The notes: generated from the letters alone by a model not told the origin. A stretch of 64,000 nucleotides of DNA from Arthrobacter rhizophilus (GCF_026241105.1 NZ_JAPFFT010000021.1:17457-81456); one strand, 5' to 3'. Shown: positions 9,678 through 19,078, numbered from the stretch's first letter. Numbers and translations are program-made.

Positions 9678-10922
9678 ATGACCGCAAGCCCCAAATCCCG
9701 CGCAAACCAAGGGGCTCGGGCCACGAAGGCTGCCATGCCTCGGGACATCAAGGTGATGTTGGTGGCCGCGTTCCTGATCGCACTGGGTTTTGGCCTCGTA
9801 GCGCCCGTGCTCCCGCAGTTCGCCACCACATTTGACGTCGGAGCAACGGCGGCCGCCGTGATCGTGAGTATCTTCGCCTTCATGCGCCTGGTATTCGCTC
9901 CAGCCGGCGGCGCCCTGATGGGCCGCTTCGGCGAGCGCCCCGTGTACATCGCGGGGTTGCTGATTGTGGCGGCCTCCACGGCGGCCTGCGCCTTCGCCCA
10001 AAGCTACTGGCAACTGCTGGTGTTCCGAGGCCTCGGCGGGGCCGGTTCCGTGATGTTCACGGTCGCAGCGATGGGCCTGTTGATCCGCCTCGCTCCCCCG
10101 GAAAGCCGCGGGCGGGTCTCCGGCGCTTACGCTTCTGCGTTCCTGATAGGCAGCGTCCTCGGCCCCGTGGTTGGTGGACTGCTTGCCGGATTCGGGTTGC
10201 GCGTCCCATTCCTTGCTTACGCGGCTGCCCTGGTGCTCGCGGCCCTTGTCGTGCGCACGCAACTGAGGGGCAGTTCAAAGGGAGCGAGCCAGGGAAGCGC
10301 GGCGGGGCCGGCAATGCAACTGAAAGAAGCCCTGGGCGATTCTGCATACCGGGCCGCGCTGTTCTCGAGCTTCAGCAACGGCTGGGCGACATTCGGGGTG
10401 CGCATGGCCACTGTGCCATTGTTCGCCGTGGTTGTCCTGGCAGCGGGTGCCAGCTCGGCGGGCTGGGCGCTGGCAGTATTCGCAGGGGGCAACGCGCTGG
10501 CGCTGACCTTCTCCGGTCGCTTGGCCGACAGTTTCGGCCGCAAGCCCATGATGTTGCTGGGCCTGATCGTCACGGGCTTGGCCACTGCCACCATCGGCTT
10601 GACGAGCAGTCTTCCCGCGTTTTTCGCGGCTTCCGCTGTTGCCGGTTTCGGCTCGGGTTTGCTGAACCCTGCCCAGCAGGCCGCCGTCGGGGACATCATC
10701 GGTCGCGGCCGTTCAGGGGGAAAGGTACTGGCGGCCTTCCAGATGGCCTCCGATGCCGGAGCGATCGTCGGGCCTGTTCTGGTTGGCCTCCTGGCCGACG
10801 GTTTCGGCTACGGCTGGGCGTTCGGCGCAACCGGCGGCATCCTCCTGCTCTCCGCCGTCGGCTGGTCCGTGGCCCGCGAGCCGATGCAGCGCACACCGGA
10901 GCCAATCGACTCACCCAACTGA
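9678..10922 (+). CDS. MFS transporter, DHA1-type drug/efflux family
   Basis: This 414-residue membrane protein has 12 predicted transmembrane helices in two halves. It carries the MFS loop 2-3 motif in the form GRFGERPVYIAG near residue 82 and its repeat GRLADSFGRKPMMLLG after helix 8, typical of proton-driven DHA1 efflux pumps. The substrate is unknown. I chose ATG 9678 (MTASPKSRANQG) because GGAGG lies 11 bases upstream; the frame opens at 9561 but with no ribosome site. It diverges from amtB. Its stop codon falls inside the left arm of the palindromic repeat at 10914-10979. Confidence 0.85.
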   Translation: MTASPKSRANQGARATKAAMPRDIKVMLVAAFLIALGFGLVAPVLPQFATTFDVGATAAAVIVSIFAFMRLVFAPAGGALMGRFGERPVYIAGLLIVAASTAACAFAQSYWQLLVFRGLGGAGSVMFTVAAMGLLIRLAPPESRGRVSGAYASAFLIGSVLGPVVGGLLAGFGLRVPFLAYAAALVLAALVVRTQLRGSSKGASQGSAAGPAMQLKEALGDSAYRAALFSSFSNGWATFGVRMATVPLFAVVVLAAGASSAGWALAVFAGGNALALTFSGRLADSFGRKPMMLLGLIVTGLATATIGLTSSLPAFFAASAVAGFGSGLLNPAQQAAVGDIIGRGRSGGKVLAAFQMASDAGAIVGPVLVGLLADGFGYGWAFGATGGILLLSAVGWSVAREPMQRTPEPIDSPN

Positions 10923-10979
10923 CTCGCAGTTAATGTCGCTTTGAGGGCTTAAAACGACAACAAATGCGAGCCAGTTGGG
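10914..10979. repeat. Long imperfect palindromic intergenic repeat
   Basis: Arms 10914-10944 and 10949-10979 match each other at about 25 of 31 positions as an inverted repeat, around a small A/T-rich centre. Core words are ACTCGCA, TGTCG on the left and CGACA, TGCGAG on the right. It lies between the convergent MFS and ftsY genes, overlapping the MFS stop, and should fold into a long RNA hairpin that can serve both as a terminator. A closely related left half recurs at 63886-63920, so this is a dispersed element, not a one-off terminator. Confidence 0.85.
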
Positions 10980-10989
10980 CGGGATGCGG

Positions 10990-12213
10990 CTAGTTCAGGA
11001 GCGCGTCGACGAAGGCTTCCGCCTCGAACGGGGCGAGGTCGTCCGGGCCTTCGCCAAGGCCAACAAGCTTGACCGGGACGCCGAGAGCCTTTTGGATCGC
11101 GACGACGATGCCGCCCTTCGCGGTGCCGTCCAGTTTGGTGAGCACGATTCCCGTGATGTTGACCACCTCGGCAAAGACCTTGGCCTGGTTCAGGCCGTTC
11201 TGTCCGGTGGTCGCATCCAGCACCAGCAGGACCTCGTCCACTTCAGCCAGCTTCTCGATGACCCGCTTGACCTTGCTGAGTTCGTCCATGAGGCCGACCT
11301 TGTTCTGCAGGCGCCCAGCGGTGTCGATCATGACGACATCGACTTCCTGCTCGATGCCGGATTTGACGGCCTCATACGCGACAGAGGCGGGGTCCGCGCC
11401 GTCGACGTGGGACCTGACCGTCGCGACGCCGACGCGCTGCCCCCAGGTGGCAAGCTGTTCCGCGGCAGCCGCACGGAAAGTATCGGCAGCGCCCAGGAGG
11501 ACGTCCTTGTCCTCTGCGACGAGAACACGCGCCAGCTTGCCCACGGTGGTGGTCTTGCCGACACCGTTGACGCCGACCACGATCATGATGGCGGGGTGGT
11601 CTCCCTTGCGGTCCACGTTCAGGCTGCGGTCCATGGTGGGGTCCACGAGCTTAATGAGTTCCTCCCGCAGGAGGGCTTTGACTTCTTCCGGGTTGCGGGT
11701 GCCTTGGACCTTCACCCGTTCACGCAGTGCATCCACCAGCTGCATGGTGGGCTCGGTGCCAAGGTCTGCAAGGAGCAGCGTTTCTTCGACTTCGTCCCAG
11801 ACGTCTTCGTCGATCTTGTCGCTCGCAAGCAGCGCCAGGAGTCCCTTGCCGAGGATGTTGTTGGATTTGACCAGCCGCGCCCGAAGCCGGTTGAGGCGGC
11901 CCTCCACCGGCGCAGGGGTCTCCACCTCGATGAGTTCCAGTCCCGCGGCGTCGTCAGGAACGTCGGTCTCGGGAACGGCAAGGTCGGCGGGCTCGACGAC
12001 GATACCGGGCGCCGGGCGTTCCCGCACGACACCGGCGGCGTCGTCGACAATCGTTCCGCCGCCTGCCGACCCCGTATTGGCAGGATCGTTGGCGTCGCGT
12101 GTTCCGGCGTACGTCGAGGAGGACTTCCGCGCCTTGAGCAGGACAGGAATCAGCCCTCCGACCACCACAATGGCAGCGACAATGGACAGAATAATGGGGA
12201 GGAGATCATTCAC
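10990..12213 (-). CDS. ftsY: Signal recognition particle receptor FtsY
   Basis: FtsY is the membrane-associated GTPase that receives the SRP-ribosome complex. The 407-residue protein begins with a transmembrane-like helix (LLPIILSIVAAIVVVGGLIPVLL, residues about 4-26), then an acidic linker, the N domain, and the G domain with P-loop GVNGVGKTT, DTAGR and TKLDGTAKGG. The membrane anchor is typical of actinobacteria. The start is GTG 12213, with GAGAAG upstream. It follows smc by 20 bases and is probably co-transcribed with it. Confidence 0.96.
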   Translation of the reverse strand: MNDLLPIILSIVAAIVVVGGLIPVLLKARKSSSTYAGTRDANDPANTGSAGGGTIVDDAAGVVRERPAPGIVVEPADLAVPETDVPDDAAGLELIEVETPAPVEGRLNRLRARLVKSNNILGKGLLALLASDKIDEDVWDEVEETLLLADLGTEPTMQLVDALRERVKVQGTRNPEEVKALLREELIKLVDPTMDRSLNVDRKGDHPAIMIVVGVNGVGKTTTVGKLARVLVAEDKDVLLGAADTFRAAAAEQLATWGQRVGVATVRSHVDGADPASVAYEAVKSGIEQEVDVVMIDTAGRLQNKVGLMDELSKVKRVIEKLAEVDEVLLVLDATTGQNGLNQAKVFAEVVNITGIVLTKLDGTAKGGIVVAIQKALGVPVKLVGLGEGPDDLAPFEAEAFVDALLN

Positions 12214-12233
12214 TCCCCTAGCTTCTCACAAAG

Positions 12234-15200
12234 CTAGACCTCGGCACCGAGCCTCTGGCTGATGACGGTAGACACCCCGTCGCCCCGCATTGTCACTCCG
12301 TACAGGGCGTCCGCGACTTCCATGGTCCGCTTCTGGTGGGTAATGACAATCAGCTGGCTGGACTCGCGCAGTTCTTCGAAGATCGTGATCAGCCTACCCA
12401 GGTTCGTATCGTCCAGCGCAGCTTCCACCTCGTCCATGACATAGAACGGGGAAGGCCTCGCCTTGAAAATCGCAACAAGCAGGGCGACAGCTGTCAGCGA
12501 ACGTTCGCCGCCTGACAGCAAAGACAAGCGCTTGATCTTCTTGCCGGCAGGCCGTGCCTCAACCTCGATGCCGGTGTTCAGCATGTCGTCCGGGTCGGTG
12601 AGCACCAATTTGCCCTCCCCGCCGGGAAAGAGCCGCGCAAAGACGTGGTCAAACTGTTTGGACGTATCGGCGAAGGCTTCAGCGAAGACCTGCTGGACGC
12701 GGTTGTCCACTTCCTTGATGATGTCCAGAAGGTCTTTTCGGCTGGACTTGAGGTCTTCGAGCTGCGTGCTCAGGAATTGGTGCCGTTCCTCGAGTGCCGC
12801 AAATTCCTCAAGCGCCAAGGGGTTTACTTTGCCGAGCGCGGCGAGATCCCGTTCGGCCTTCCGCAGCCTTTTCTCCTGCTCAGCGCGGACAAAAGGAACA
12901 CCCTCGACAACAGGGTTTCCGTCTTCGTCCACCGGGGCGCGAAGTTCGGCCCATTTGTCCGTGGCGGCAGCGGGCATCGGAACGGGCTGCTCCGGACCGA
13001 AGTCGGCCACGAGTTGCTCCGCCGACAGGCCAAGTTCTTCGATGGCGCGCGTTTCCAGGGCTTCGATCCTGAGCCTCTGTTGGGCTCGCGCGAGTTCGTC
13101 GCGGTGCACGGAATCCGTCAGTCCGGCCAGTTCCTGGGCCAAGGCGTCGTTACTGCTCCGGACATCGGCAAGTTCCCTCTCCCGCTGTTCGCGGACCGCC
13201 TCAGCGAGGTCTCGGGCGCGGGCGGCCAAGTCCACCGAAACGTCAACGAAGCGAACCGTCTGTTCGACGGCGGAGGCCACTGCCGAGGCCCGCTCGGCTT
13301 GGGCTTTGCGCCGCAGTGCCCGGCGCGCCGCCTCCTCACGGGCACGCCGTTCGCTTGCGGCGGCCCGTTCCAAGGATGCAGCCCGGTTGCTGGTTGCGGC
13401 GAGCTGTTCCTCGGCACTGCGCAACCCGAGCCTGACCTCCATCTCATGGGACCGGGCTTCGCTGGCAGCCCTCGACAACGCGTCCCGGTGCTCCGTGGAA
13501 GGCTCTTCTTCCTGGGGGGCTTCTTGTGCCGCGGCCAGCCGTTCCGCGGCAAGCTCAAGGGATTCCTCGGCGACGGCGATGTTCATTTCGGCCTTGGCCA
13601 AAGACTCCGCCAGGCGATCGCTTTCCGCGACGGCGCTGCGCAACTGGGAATTCAGGTGGCCAAGCCGTTCGGCCACGGCAGCCAGCCGGGCATCCGAGTC
13701 ATGGAGTTTGTCCAGGGCAGCGTCCGCGCGTTCCTGCGCGTCGGCCCGGCGGGCTTCGGCCCCCGCCAGTGCGAACTTGCCACGTTCAAGACAGGTGGTG
13801 AGCTCCAGAAGCCGCGCTTCGGCGTCGTCCACTGCGGCTTGGACCTCAAGGAGCGACGGCGCCGTGGCCGATCCGCCGTCCACGGTCAGGGCCCGGAAGA
13901 CGTCCCCTTCGAGGGTTACGGCGGTGAGTCTCGGGTTGCCGGCAATGAGGCTTGCCGCCGCGCCCAGTCCGTCGACGACGGCGGTGAGGGCCAGGAGGGC
14001 CACGGCACCACTCGCTTCAGGACCATCGGCCTGAACCAACTCAGTAGCCCAACGCGCACCGTCCGGCAGCGCCGGCACTTCCGGCAAATGAAGCTCGGGA
14101 GCGGCGGACGGTGCCGCGCCCGCCAGCAAAAGGGAAGCGCGTCCGGCGTCGGCGTCTTTCAGCAACTGCATCGCGGCGACGGCTCCCGCGCCGTCAGCCA
14201 CGACGACCGCGTCGGAGGCGCTGCCGAGCGCCGCGGCCACTGCGGCCTCATAGCCGGGCTCGACTGTCAGAAGCGAGGCCAACGAACCCACGACCCCGGG
14301 GTGGCCCGAGGACAGGATCCGCGAAGAGCCATCCTTGCGGTTGAGTCCTAGTTGCAGGGCATCACGGCGGGCGATGAGGGCATCGCGTTCGCGGACTTCG
14401 TCCCGTTCGGCGGCTTTCAACGCCTCGATCTCGGCGTTGATCTCGTCGAGAAGGGCGGTGGCGCCCTCGTATTCGGCGTCGAGGCTCTCCTCGCCGTCTT
14501 CAACCCCGGCCACTTGTGACTCGAGGGCCGTGAACTCGCTTTGCGCGTGGCGACGACGCTCCTCACCGGCAGAAAGCGATTCCCTGAGCCTGCCTCGTTC
14601 GGCCTCGGCCGCCTCCGCCCGGGAACGCGCGGCAGCCAACTGTCCAACGAGTTTCGCGAGTCCCTCACGGCGATCGGCCGCCGCGCGCAGCACGGCTGTC
14701 AGGCGCTTGTCCTCGGCCGCGGCCAGGTTCTCGGCTTCCTGTTTGACGGCGGTGGCCTCGAGAAGAGCTGCCTGCTTCGCCAGGATGTCGTGCTCGAGTT
14801 CCGACTGTTCCTGCCGTACCCGGGCCGCCTGCCGGTCGAGGTGGTCCGGGTCGCGGCCGGAATCGGGGGCAGCATCTGTGGATCCGAGGAGACGGCGACG
14901 CTCCGTGGCGAGCGATCCCAAGGCTCTAAGCCGGTCCCTGGTGGCGGACAATTGATACCAATTGTCTCGGGCCGCATTGAGCCTGGGCGTCGCCTCAGCT
15001 GCGAGTTGCTCGAGACGGAGCTGGCGTTGGCGACCTGCGCCGAGTTCCGATTCAACTGTCTCGCGGCGTTCCTTCAACGCAGCTTCATCCGCGACATCTT
15101 TCTCCAAAGCTTTAGTAAGCTGCACGAGTTCGTCCGCCAACAGCCGGGACTTGGCATCACGGACGTCGAACTGCACGGTCTGGGCCCGGCGGGCGACTTC

Positions 15201-15827
15201 AGCCTGCTTGCCCAGGGGCGTGAGTTGTCGGCGGATTTCTGCCGTGAGGTCGCCAAGGCGTTGCAGGTTCGCCTGCATGGCTTCCAGCTTGCGGACAGTC
15301 TTTTCTTTACGACGCCGGTGCTTCAGGATGCCTGCGGCCTCTTCGATGAATCCCCTGCGGTCCTCGGGAGTGGCGTGCAGGACCCGGTCCAACTGCCCCT
15401 GCCCCACGATCACATGCATTTCCCGGCCCAGGCCTGAATCCGAGAGGAGTTCCTGGATATCCAGCAGACGGCATGGCGAGCCGTTGATGGCGTACTCGGA
15501 TCCGCCGGTCCGGAAGAGCGTGCGGGAAATGGTGACTTCGCTGTATTCGATCGGCAAGGCACCGTCTGCATTGTCAATGGTCAGCGAAACATGCGCGCGG
15601 CCCAAGGGCGGCCGCCCCGATGTCCCGGCGAAAATGACATCTTCCATCTTGCCGCCGCGCAGGGTCTTTGCGCCCTGTTCGCCCATCACCCAGGCCAGCG
15701 CGTCAACCACATTGGACTTGCCCGAACCGTTGGGGCCGACAACGGCAGTGACGCCCGGCTCGAAGTCGAACGTCGTGGCCGACGCGAACGACTTGAATCC
15801 CCGGACAGTCAAACTTTTCAGATGCAA
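12234..15827 (-). CDS. smc: Chromosome segregation ATPase SMC
   Basis: SMC is the condensin ATPase that loops and compacts the chromosome with ScpA and ScpB. The protein has the N-terminal Walker A GPNGSGKSN near residue 31, two long coiled coils around a glycine-rich hinge (roughly residues 500-670), and C-terminal LLSGGERSLTAVALL signature and VMDEVEAALDD Walker B. I place the start at TTG 15827 (reads MHLKSLTVRGFKSF, the usual family beginning); another TTG at 15848 would add seven residues. Length is 1197 residues, normal for the family. The neighbours scpA and scpB are not in the window. Confidence 0.95.
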   Translation of the reverse strand: MHLKSLTVRGFKSFASATTFDFEPGVTAVVGPNGSGKSNVVDALAWVMGEQGAKTLRGGKMEDVIFAGTSGRPPLGRAHVSLTIDNADGALPIEYSEVTISRTLFRTGGSEYAINGSPCRLLDIQELLSDSGLGREMHVIVGQGQLDRVLHATPEDRRGFIEEAAGILKHRRRKEKTVRKLEAMQANLQRLGDLTAEIRRQLTPLGKQAEVARRAQTVQFDVRDAKSRLLADELVQLTKALEKDVADEAALKERRETVESELGAGRQRQLRLEQLAAEATPRLNAARDNWYQLSATRDRLRALGSLATERRRLLGSTDAAPDSGRDPDHLDRQAARVRQEQSELEHDILAKQAALLEATAVKQEAENLAAAEDKRLTAVLRAAADRREGLAKLVGQLAAARSRAEAAEAERGRLRESLSAGEERRRHAQSEFTALESQVAGVEDGEESLDAEYEGATALLDEINAEIEALKAAERDEVRERDALIARRDALQLGLNRKDGSSRILSSGHPGVVGSLASLLTVEPGYEAAVAAALGSASDAVVVADGAGAVAAMQLLKDADAGRASLLLAGAAPSAAPELHLPEVPALPDGARWATELVQADGPEASGAVALLALTAVVDGLGAAASLIAGNPRLTAVTLEGDVFRALTVDGGSATAPSLLEVQAAVDDAEARLLELTTCLERGKFALAGAEARRADAQERADAALDKLHDSDARLAAVAERLGHLNSQLRSAVAESDRLAESLAKAEMNIAVAEESLELAAERLAAAQEAPQEEEPSTEHRDALSRAASEARSHEMEVRLGLRSAEEQLAATSNRAASLERAAASERRAREEAARRALRRKAQAERASAVASAVEQTVRFVDVSVDLAARARDLAEAVREQRERELADVRSSNDALAQELAGLTDSVHRDELARAQQRLRIEALETRAIEELGLSAEQLVADFGPEQPVPMPAAATDKWAELRAPVDEDGNPVVEGVPFVRAEQEKRLRKAERDLAALGKVNPLALEEFAALEERHQFLSTQLEDLKSSRKDLLDIIKEVDNRVQQVFAEAFADTSKQFDHVFARLFPGGEGKLVLTDPDDMLNTGIEVEARPAGKKIKRLSLLSGGERSLTAVALLVAIFKARPSPFYVMDEVEAALDDTNLGRLITIFEELRESSQLIVITHQKRTMEVADALYGVTMRGDGVSTVISQRLGAEV

Positions 15828-15925
15828 GGTGTTTCGGTTCTCTTTCAATGGCGGCAGTGGCTGCTTTACGGCCTAAATCTACCGCCCTCCCGCCGAATGG
15901 CCCGGATTGGCTGCGGCCGGGCGCA

Positions 15926-16993
15926 CTACCGGACAACTGACGGAGACCATGCATGCTCAATGAAGAGGGCAGGCGGCGCGGACGGGTCGGTCCTAATCGA
16001 CCAGATGTCGCTGTCAACTTCAGAGCCGTTACGGGGAAGACCGTATATCAGGGTGGAGTCATCCAGCCACTCAATCTGGTCGTCGATGCTCTGCTGCTCG
16101 GACAGCACGGTCTCCTTGCCCCTGGCGAGGTCCAGGACGGCGATACGGCGGTGGCCGGTCAGGGATCCCGTGTCACTCTTCTTATAGGCGATGCGGGTGC
16201 CGTCCGGCGATACCGAGGGGCATTCAATCCCGGAGCGGACCACAGTGAGCGTCCGCCCGGCGATGCTCCCCTTGACCAGCCAAATTTGGCCTTGGGAGGA
16301 GGCTGTGGCATAGAAGGCATCGGGCTGCCGGGGAACGAAGGTGACGCCCCAGATGTTCCTGTCGGTGGCCTTGATCCTGTTTCCGTCCAAAATCAGGGCG
16401 AAGCCTTCGAGGTTTCCGGTGACCGGGCCAGCCCGGTCCCGGATGACAGTTTCCGTGGAGAATCCGGCTGCGGAGTAGGCATGGCCGGATACGAAAACGG
16501 TGGAGGCCGTCAGCGAACCGTCGGCATTGGTCCGCGCCCGGCTGGGGATGCCTGGAAGAGGCCAGCTGGCCGTCTGCTTCCACTGGCTGTCGTACACCGA
16601 GGCCTGAAAGTTTGTAGCCAGCTCGTGTTTGGTCTGCAGGCAGAAGGTCACCTCGGACGTACCATAGACGCGGTCGCAGGCTATTCCGCTCAGTGCACGC
16701 GGGCCACCTGGGACCGTCAGCGGCACTGTCGCAGCGTCGCCGAAGCCCTGGCCCGGGGCGGTGTTGCGGAAGAGAACGAAAGGTGCCACCGGCAAGGCCT
16801 CGGACCTGGTGACTTCAACGGGCGGCGGCGCGGCTTGGCTCGCCTTGGCACCCTGGAATTCCAGAGCCGCATAGATTCCAGCGCCCGCGATGGCGGTCAC
16901 GGTGACAACCAGCAGCGTTATGAAGCGCCGCCTGCTGATCATCAACCGATTCCCTGTTGATTCGCCGATCCGTTCATGAGTGGTGGACCGCAT
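15926..16993 (-). CDS. Exported TolB/PD40-like beta-propeller protein
   Basis: This 355-residue protein has an N-terminal export signal with SRRRFI followed by a hydrophobic stretch (TLLVVTVTAIAGAGIYAAL), which fits a twin-arginine (Tat) signal peptide. The mature part has beta-propeller blade motifs such as CPSVSPDGTRIAYKK and ends in DSDIWSIRTDP, as in TolB/PD40 proteins that bind ligands or partners outside the membrane. The frame is open upstream through the MFS gene in another frame, but the sequence there is not protein-like. GTG/ATG choice: ATG 16993 has GGGGAG 6 bases upstream; ATG 16942 (MISRRRF) is the alternative. It follows the MFS gene by 41 bases, so the two probably form an operon. 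Confidence 0.7.
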   Translation of the reverse strand: MRSTTHERIGESTGNRLMISRRRFITLLVVTVTAIAGAGIYAALEFQGAKASQAAPPPVEVTRSEALPVAPFVLFRNTAPGQGFGDAATVPLTVPGGPRALSGIACDRVYGTSEVTFCLQTKHELATNFQASVYDSQWKQTASWPLPGIPSRARTNADGSLTASTVFVSGHAYSAAGFSTETVIRDRAGPVTGNLEGFALILDGNRIKATDRNIWGVTFVPRQPDAFYATASSQGQIWLVKGSIAGRTLTVVRSGIECPSVSPDGTRIAYKKSDTGSLTGHRRIAVLDLARGKETVLSEQQSIDDQIEWLDDSTLIYGLPRNGSEVDSDIWSIRTDPSAPPALFIEHAWSPSVVR

Positions 16994-17034
16994 TGCGGCT
17001 CCCCGCTTTGCGGCCGGCTTCCGGCTGCGCCGAG

Positions 17035-18315
17035 TCAAGCGTCGGCCGCCTGTTTCTGTGACGCGCCCATCAGCACGGCCGTGGCAGCCAGCACCGCAGC
17101 CAACACGACGGCGGCTGTCAGCATGGCGGCTGATGCGCCGATGGCGAACCAGAGGATGCCGAAGCCAGCCGACGCCGCCATCCGGCACAGAGCGACGACG
17201 GTTTGCGCGGCGCCGATGCCGGTGGCCACTTTCTCCGGGCTGACCAGCCGGCTGGCCAACGCAGCCAGTACGCCGTCGGTTGCGGCGTAGAACAGCCCCA
17301 ACAGCATCAGGCAGGCCACGGTGACACCGATCCCTCCGAGGGGTGCCGCGGCCAGCACATAGCAGGCAAGGAGCGCAACGTGGCCACCGAGGAACACCCG
17401 GACCCGGCCCCATCGGTCCGCGAGCCGCCCCATTGGAACCGCCAGGACGACGTATGCGACGTTGGTTCCCACATAGAGCAGGGGGAACCATTGCACGGCG
17501 AACGAGTCCCGGTCCTGCAGGACTAGGTAGATGAAGCCGTCCCCTACAGTCAGCAGGGCAAGCAGTCCGGCCGTCACGAGCAGTCGAGTGAGCCCGGGTT
17601 CCTTCAACTGGCGCCATCTGGAGGCAGTACGTGTGCGTGTCGGCGTTTCCGCCGCGCGGGCCATCCTCCGGTCCGGGACCACCAGGACCAGGACAGCGAC
17701 GCCGATCACTGCGAATGCGAGCGAAACCGCAAACACCACTCCGAACCCGTTCGGGATGAGCAGCAGGATCAGGAACGCCAGCATCGGCCCGGTTGCGGCG
17801 CCGATGTTGTCCAGCATCCGGTGCACACCGAAAGATCTGGCCAGATGTTCCGGCTGGGCTTCCGCCGAGATCAGGGCATCCCGTGGCGCAGTGCGGATGC
17901 CCTTGCCGATCCGGTCGCCGGTGACGATCCCGATGAGCGACCAGAATCCGCCGGCGAACAGGAGCCCAGTCCGTGCAAGCATGGACAGACCATAGCCGGC
18001 CACGGCCACCCGCTTCGGGTGTCCGGTGCGGTCGGATGCCCAGCCGGCAGCAATTCGCACGACGGCGCTGGCGCCCTGGTTGAGCCCGTCAATGAACCCG
18101 TAAGCGATGGTGGAGAGCCCTAGGAACCCTGTGACGTATAGCGGGAGGATGGCCGAGACGGACTCGGAGGAAATATCTGTGGCCATGCTGACGATTCCGA
18201 GCCAGAGGATGACAGGCGACAACCGGAAGGCCACCCCCTGACCGGCCGGCAGTTTCGCGTCTGCCGTGCCGGGGTCCGTCTTACCGCCGGTGCGGTCAGC
18301 CATCGAAATGTACAC
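17035..18315 (-). CDS. MFS transporter
   Basis: This 426-residue protein has about 12 hydrophobic helices and the loop motifs GWASDRTGHPKRVAVAG (near residue 92) and GRLADRWGRVRVFLGG in the second half. The segment GDRIGKGIRTAPRDALIS is typical of a group of MFS proteins annotated as arabinose-efflux or tetracycline-type permeases. The substrate is unknown. GTG 18315 is favoured, with GGGGG 7 bases upstream; ATG 18303 is possible. It is followed by the exported propeller protein, which suggests the two act together at the membrane. Confidence 0.85.
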   Translation of the reverse strand: MYISMADRTGGKTDPGTADAKLPAGQGVAFRLSPVILWLGIVSMATDISSESVSAILPLYVTGFLGLSTIAYGFIDGLNQGASAVVRIAAGWASDRTGHPKRVAVAGYGLSMLARTGLLFAGGFWSLIGIVTGDRIGKGIRTAPRDALISAEAQPEHLARSFGVHRMLDNIGAATGPMLAFLILLLIPNGFGVVFAVSLAFAVIGVAVLVLVVPDRRMARAAETPTRTRTASRWRQLKEPGLTRLLVTAGLLALLTVGDGFIYLVLQDRDSFAVQWFPLLYVGTNVAYVVLAVPMGRLADRWGRVRVFLGGHVALLACYVLAAAPLGGIGVTVACLMLLGLFYAATDGVLAALASRLVSPEKVATGIGAAQTVVALCRMAASAGFGILWFAIGASAAMLTAAVVLAAVLAATAVLMGASQKQAADA

Positions 18316-18464
18316 AGGCGACCCCCTATCTCGTCTCCGAAGCCGTGGTGTCCGTCACGTCCGACTCACTGGCGATCCCGACAGCCTTGGCTTCCATGGC
18401 GGCAGTCTGTCACCGGGATCAAGGAATTGAGTAGCGTAGTACTACCTGTTTTACGTGCCCATCC

Positions 18465-18515
18465 CGGATTTCCGGGCCGCTACGAGCCACCGTTGCGCGG
18501 CTTCGGCTGGCTGAC
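18465..18515 (-). pseudogene. Decayed copy of the mutM 3' end
   Basis: This stretch matches 19022-19078, the last codons and the downstream flank of mutM. Shared blocks are CGGATTTCCGGGC, then GCTAC-AGC, then CCGTTGCGCGGCTTCGGCTGG. Read on the minus strand it gives SQPKPRNGG followed by a stop, compared with CQPKPRNGRW and stop in the real mutM. The last zinc-finger cysteine is lost. The copy sits just downstream of the small holin-like gene, and the true mutM end sits just upstream of it, so the two copies flank that gene as direct repeats. Confidence 0.75.
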
Positions 18516-18543
18516 CGTGGGCGGCGTTCCTGATGCAGGTAAT

Positions 18544-18987
18544 TCAGGGCTGTTGCCTGCGCCTGATCCCGGCACGCCCGATCAACGCCGCGGCCCTGGC
18601 CTCAAGGCTGTCCTCCACGAAGTTGTAGATCAGGGACGCGAGCCAAATCACCACGGTGGCTGCAACCCAGCCCCCGATTCCGTTGATCTGGAAGCCGCTG
18701 GAGAAGATGCTGGTGACGATCAGGATGCCGAGGGTTGCCAACAGGCCGGCGGCGGCGCTCAGGAGCTTTCCCGAACGCCTTGAGCGGGAAAGGAGACTGG
18801 CTCCGCCGATGGCGATCAGTGCAGTCATGCCGGGCTTGATCAGCAGCGTGGCAGCGGTGAAGACCACGACTGCCCAAAGGAATCCGCCACCAAGCCGTAC
18901 TCCGGGGAGGATGGAAGCCGCCCAGAAGGTGATGGCATTGAAGAAAAATGCGATGCCTATCCGGATGACCCAGGCTCTCATGCCCAC
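18544..18987 (-). CDS. Small membrane protein resembling phage holin family IV
   Basis: This 147-residue protein has four hydrophobic segments and starts MGMRAWVIRIGIAFFFNAITFWAAS in outline. The pattern NAxxFWxAxxLPGVRL ... IKPGM ... GFQINGIGGWVAATVV resembles the mycobacterial four-TMS phage holin superfamily (PF04020), widespread integral membrane proteins usually of unknown role and not proven holins. GTG 18987 or ATG 18981 can start it; neither has a good ribosome site. It lies between mutM and an MFS gene and is flanked by a direct duplication of the mutM tail, which suggests it came in by a rearrangement. Confidence 0.65.
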   Translation of the reverse strand: MGMRAWVIRIGIAFFFNAITFWAASILPGVRLGGGFLWAVVVFTAATLLIKPGMTALIAIGGASLLSRSRRSGKLLSAAAGLLATLGILIVTSIFSSGFQINGIGGWVAATVVIWLASLIYNFVEDSLEARAAALIGRAGIRRRQQP

Positions 18988-19021
18988 AGTCTGCCACCGT
19001 GGCCCGGTAATGGAAACGGCG

Positions 19022-19078
19022 CGGATTTCCGGGCGAAAAGCGCTACCAGCGGCCGTTGCGCGGCTTCGGCTGGCAGAC
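19022..19078. repeat. Parent copy of the direct repeat (true mutM end)
   Basis: This is the partner of 18465-18515. It covers the last 11-12 codons of mutM (zinc-finger end CQPKPRNGRW) and about 20 bases beyond its stop. The decayed copy lacks 7 bases in the middle. Confidence 0.75.

Noticed and set aside
16994..17617. Upstream extension of the propeller protein into the MFS gene
   Set aside because: The extension reads as Arg/Gly/Pro-rich sequence in another frame of the MFS gene, so a fusion is unlikely.
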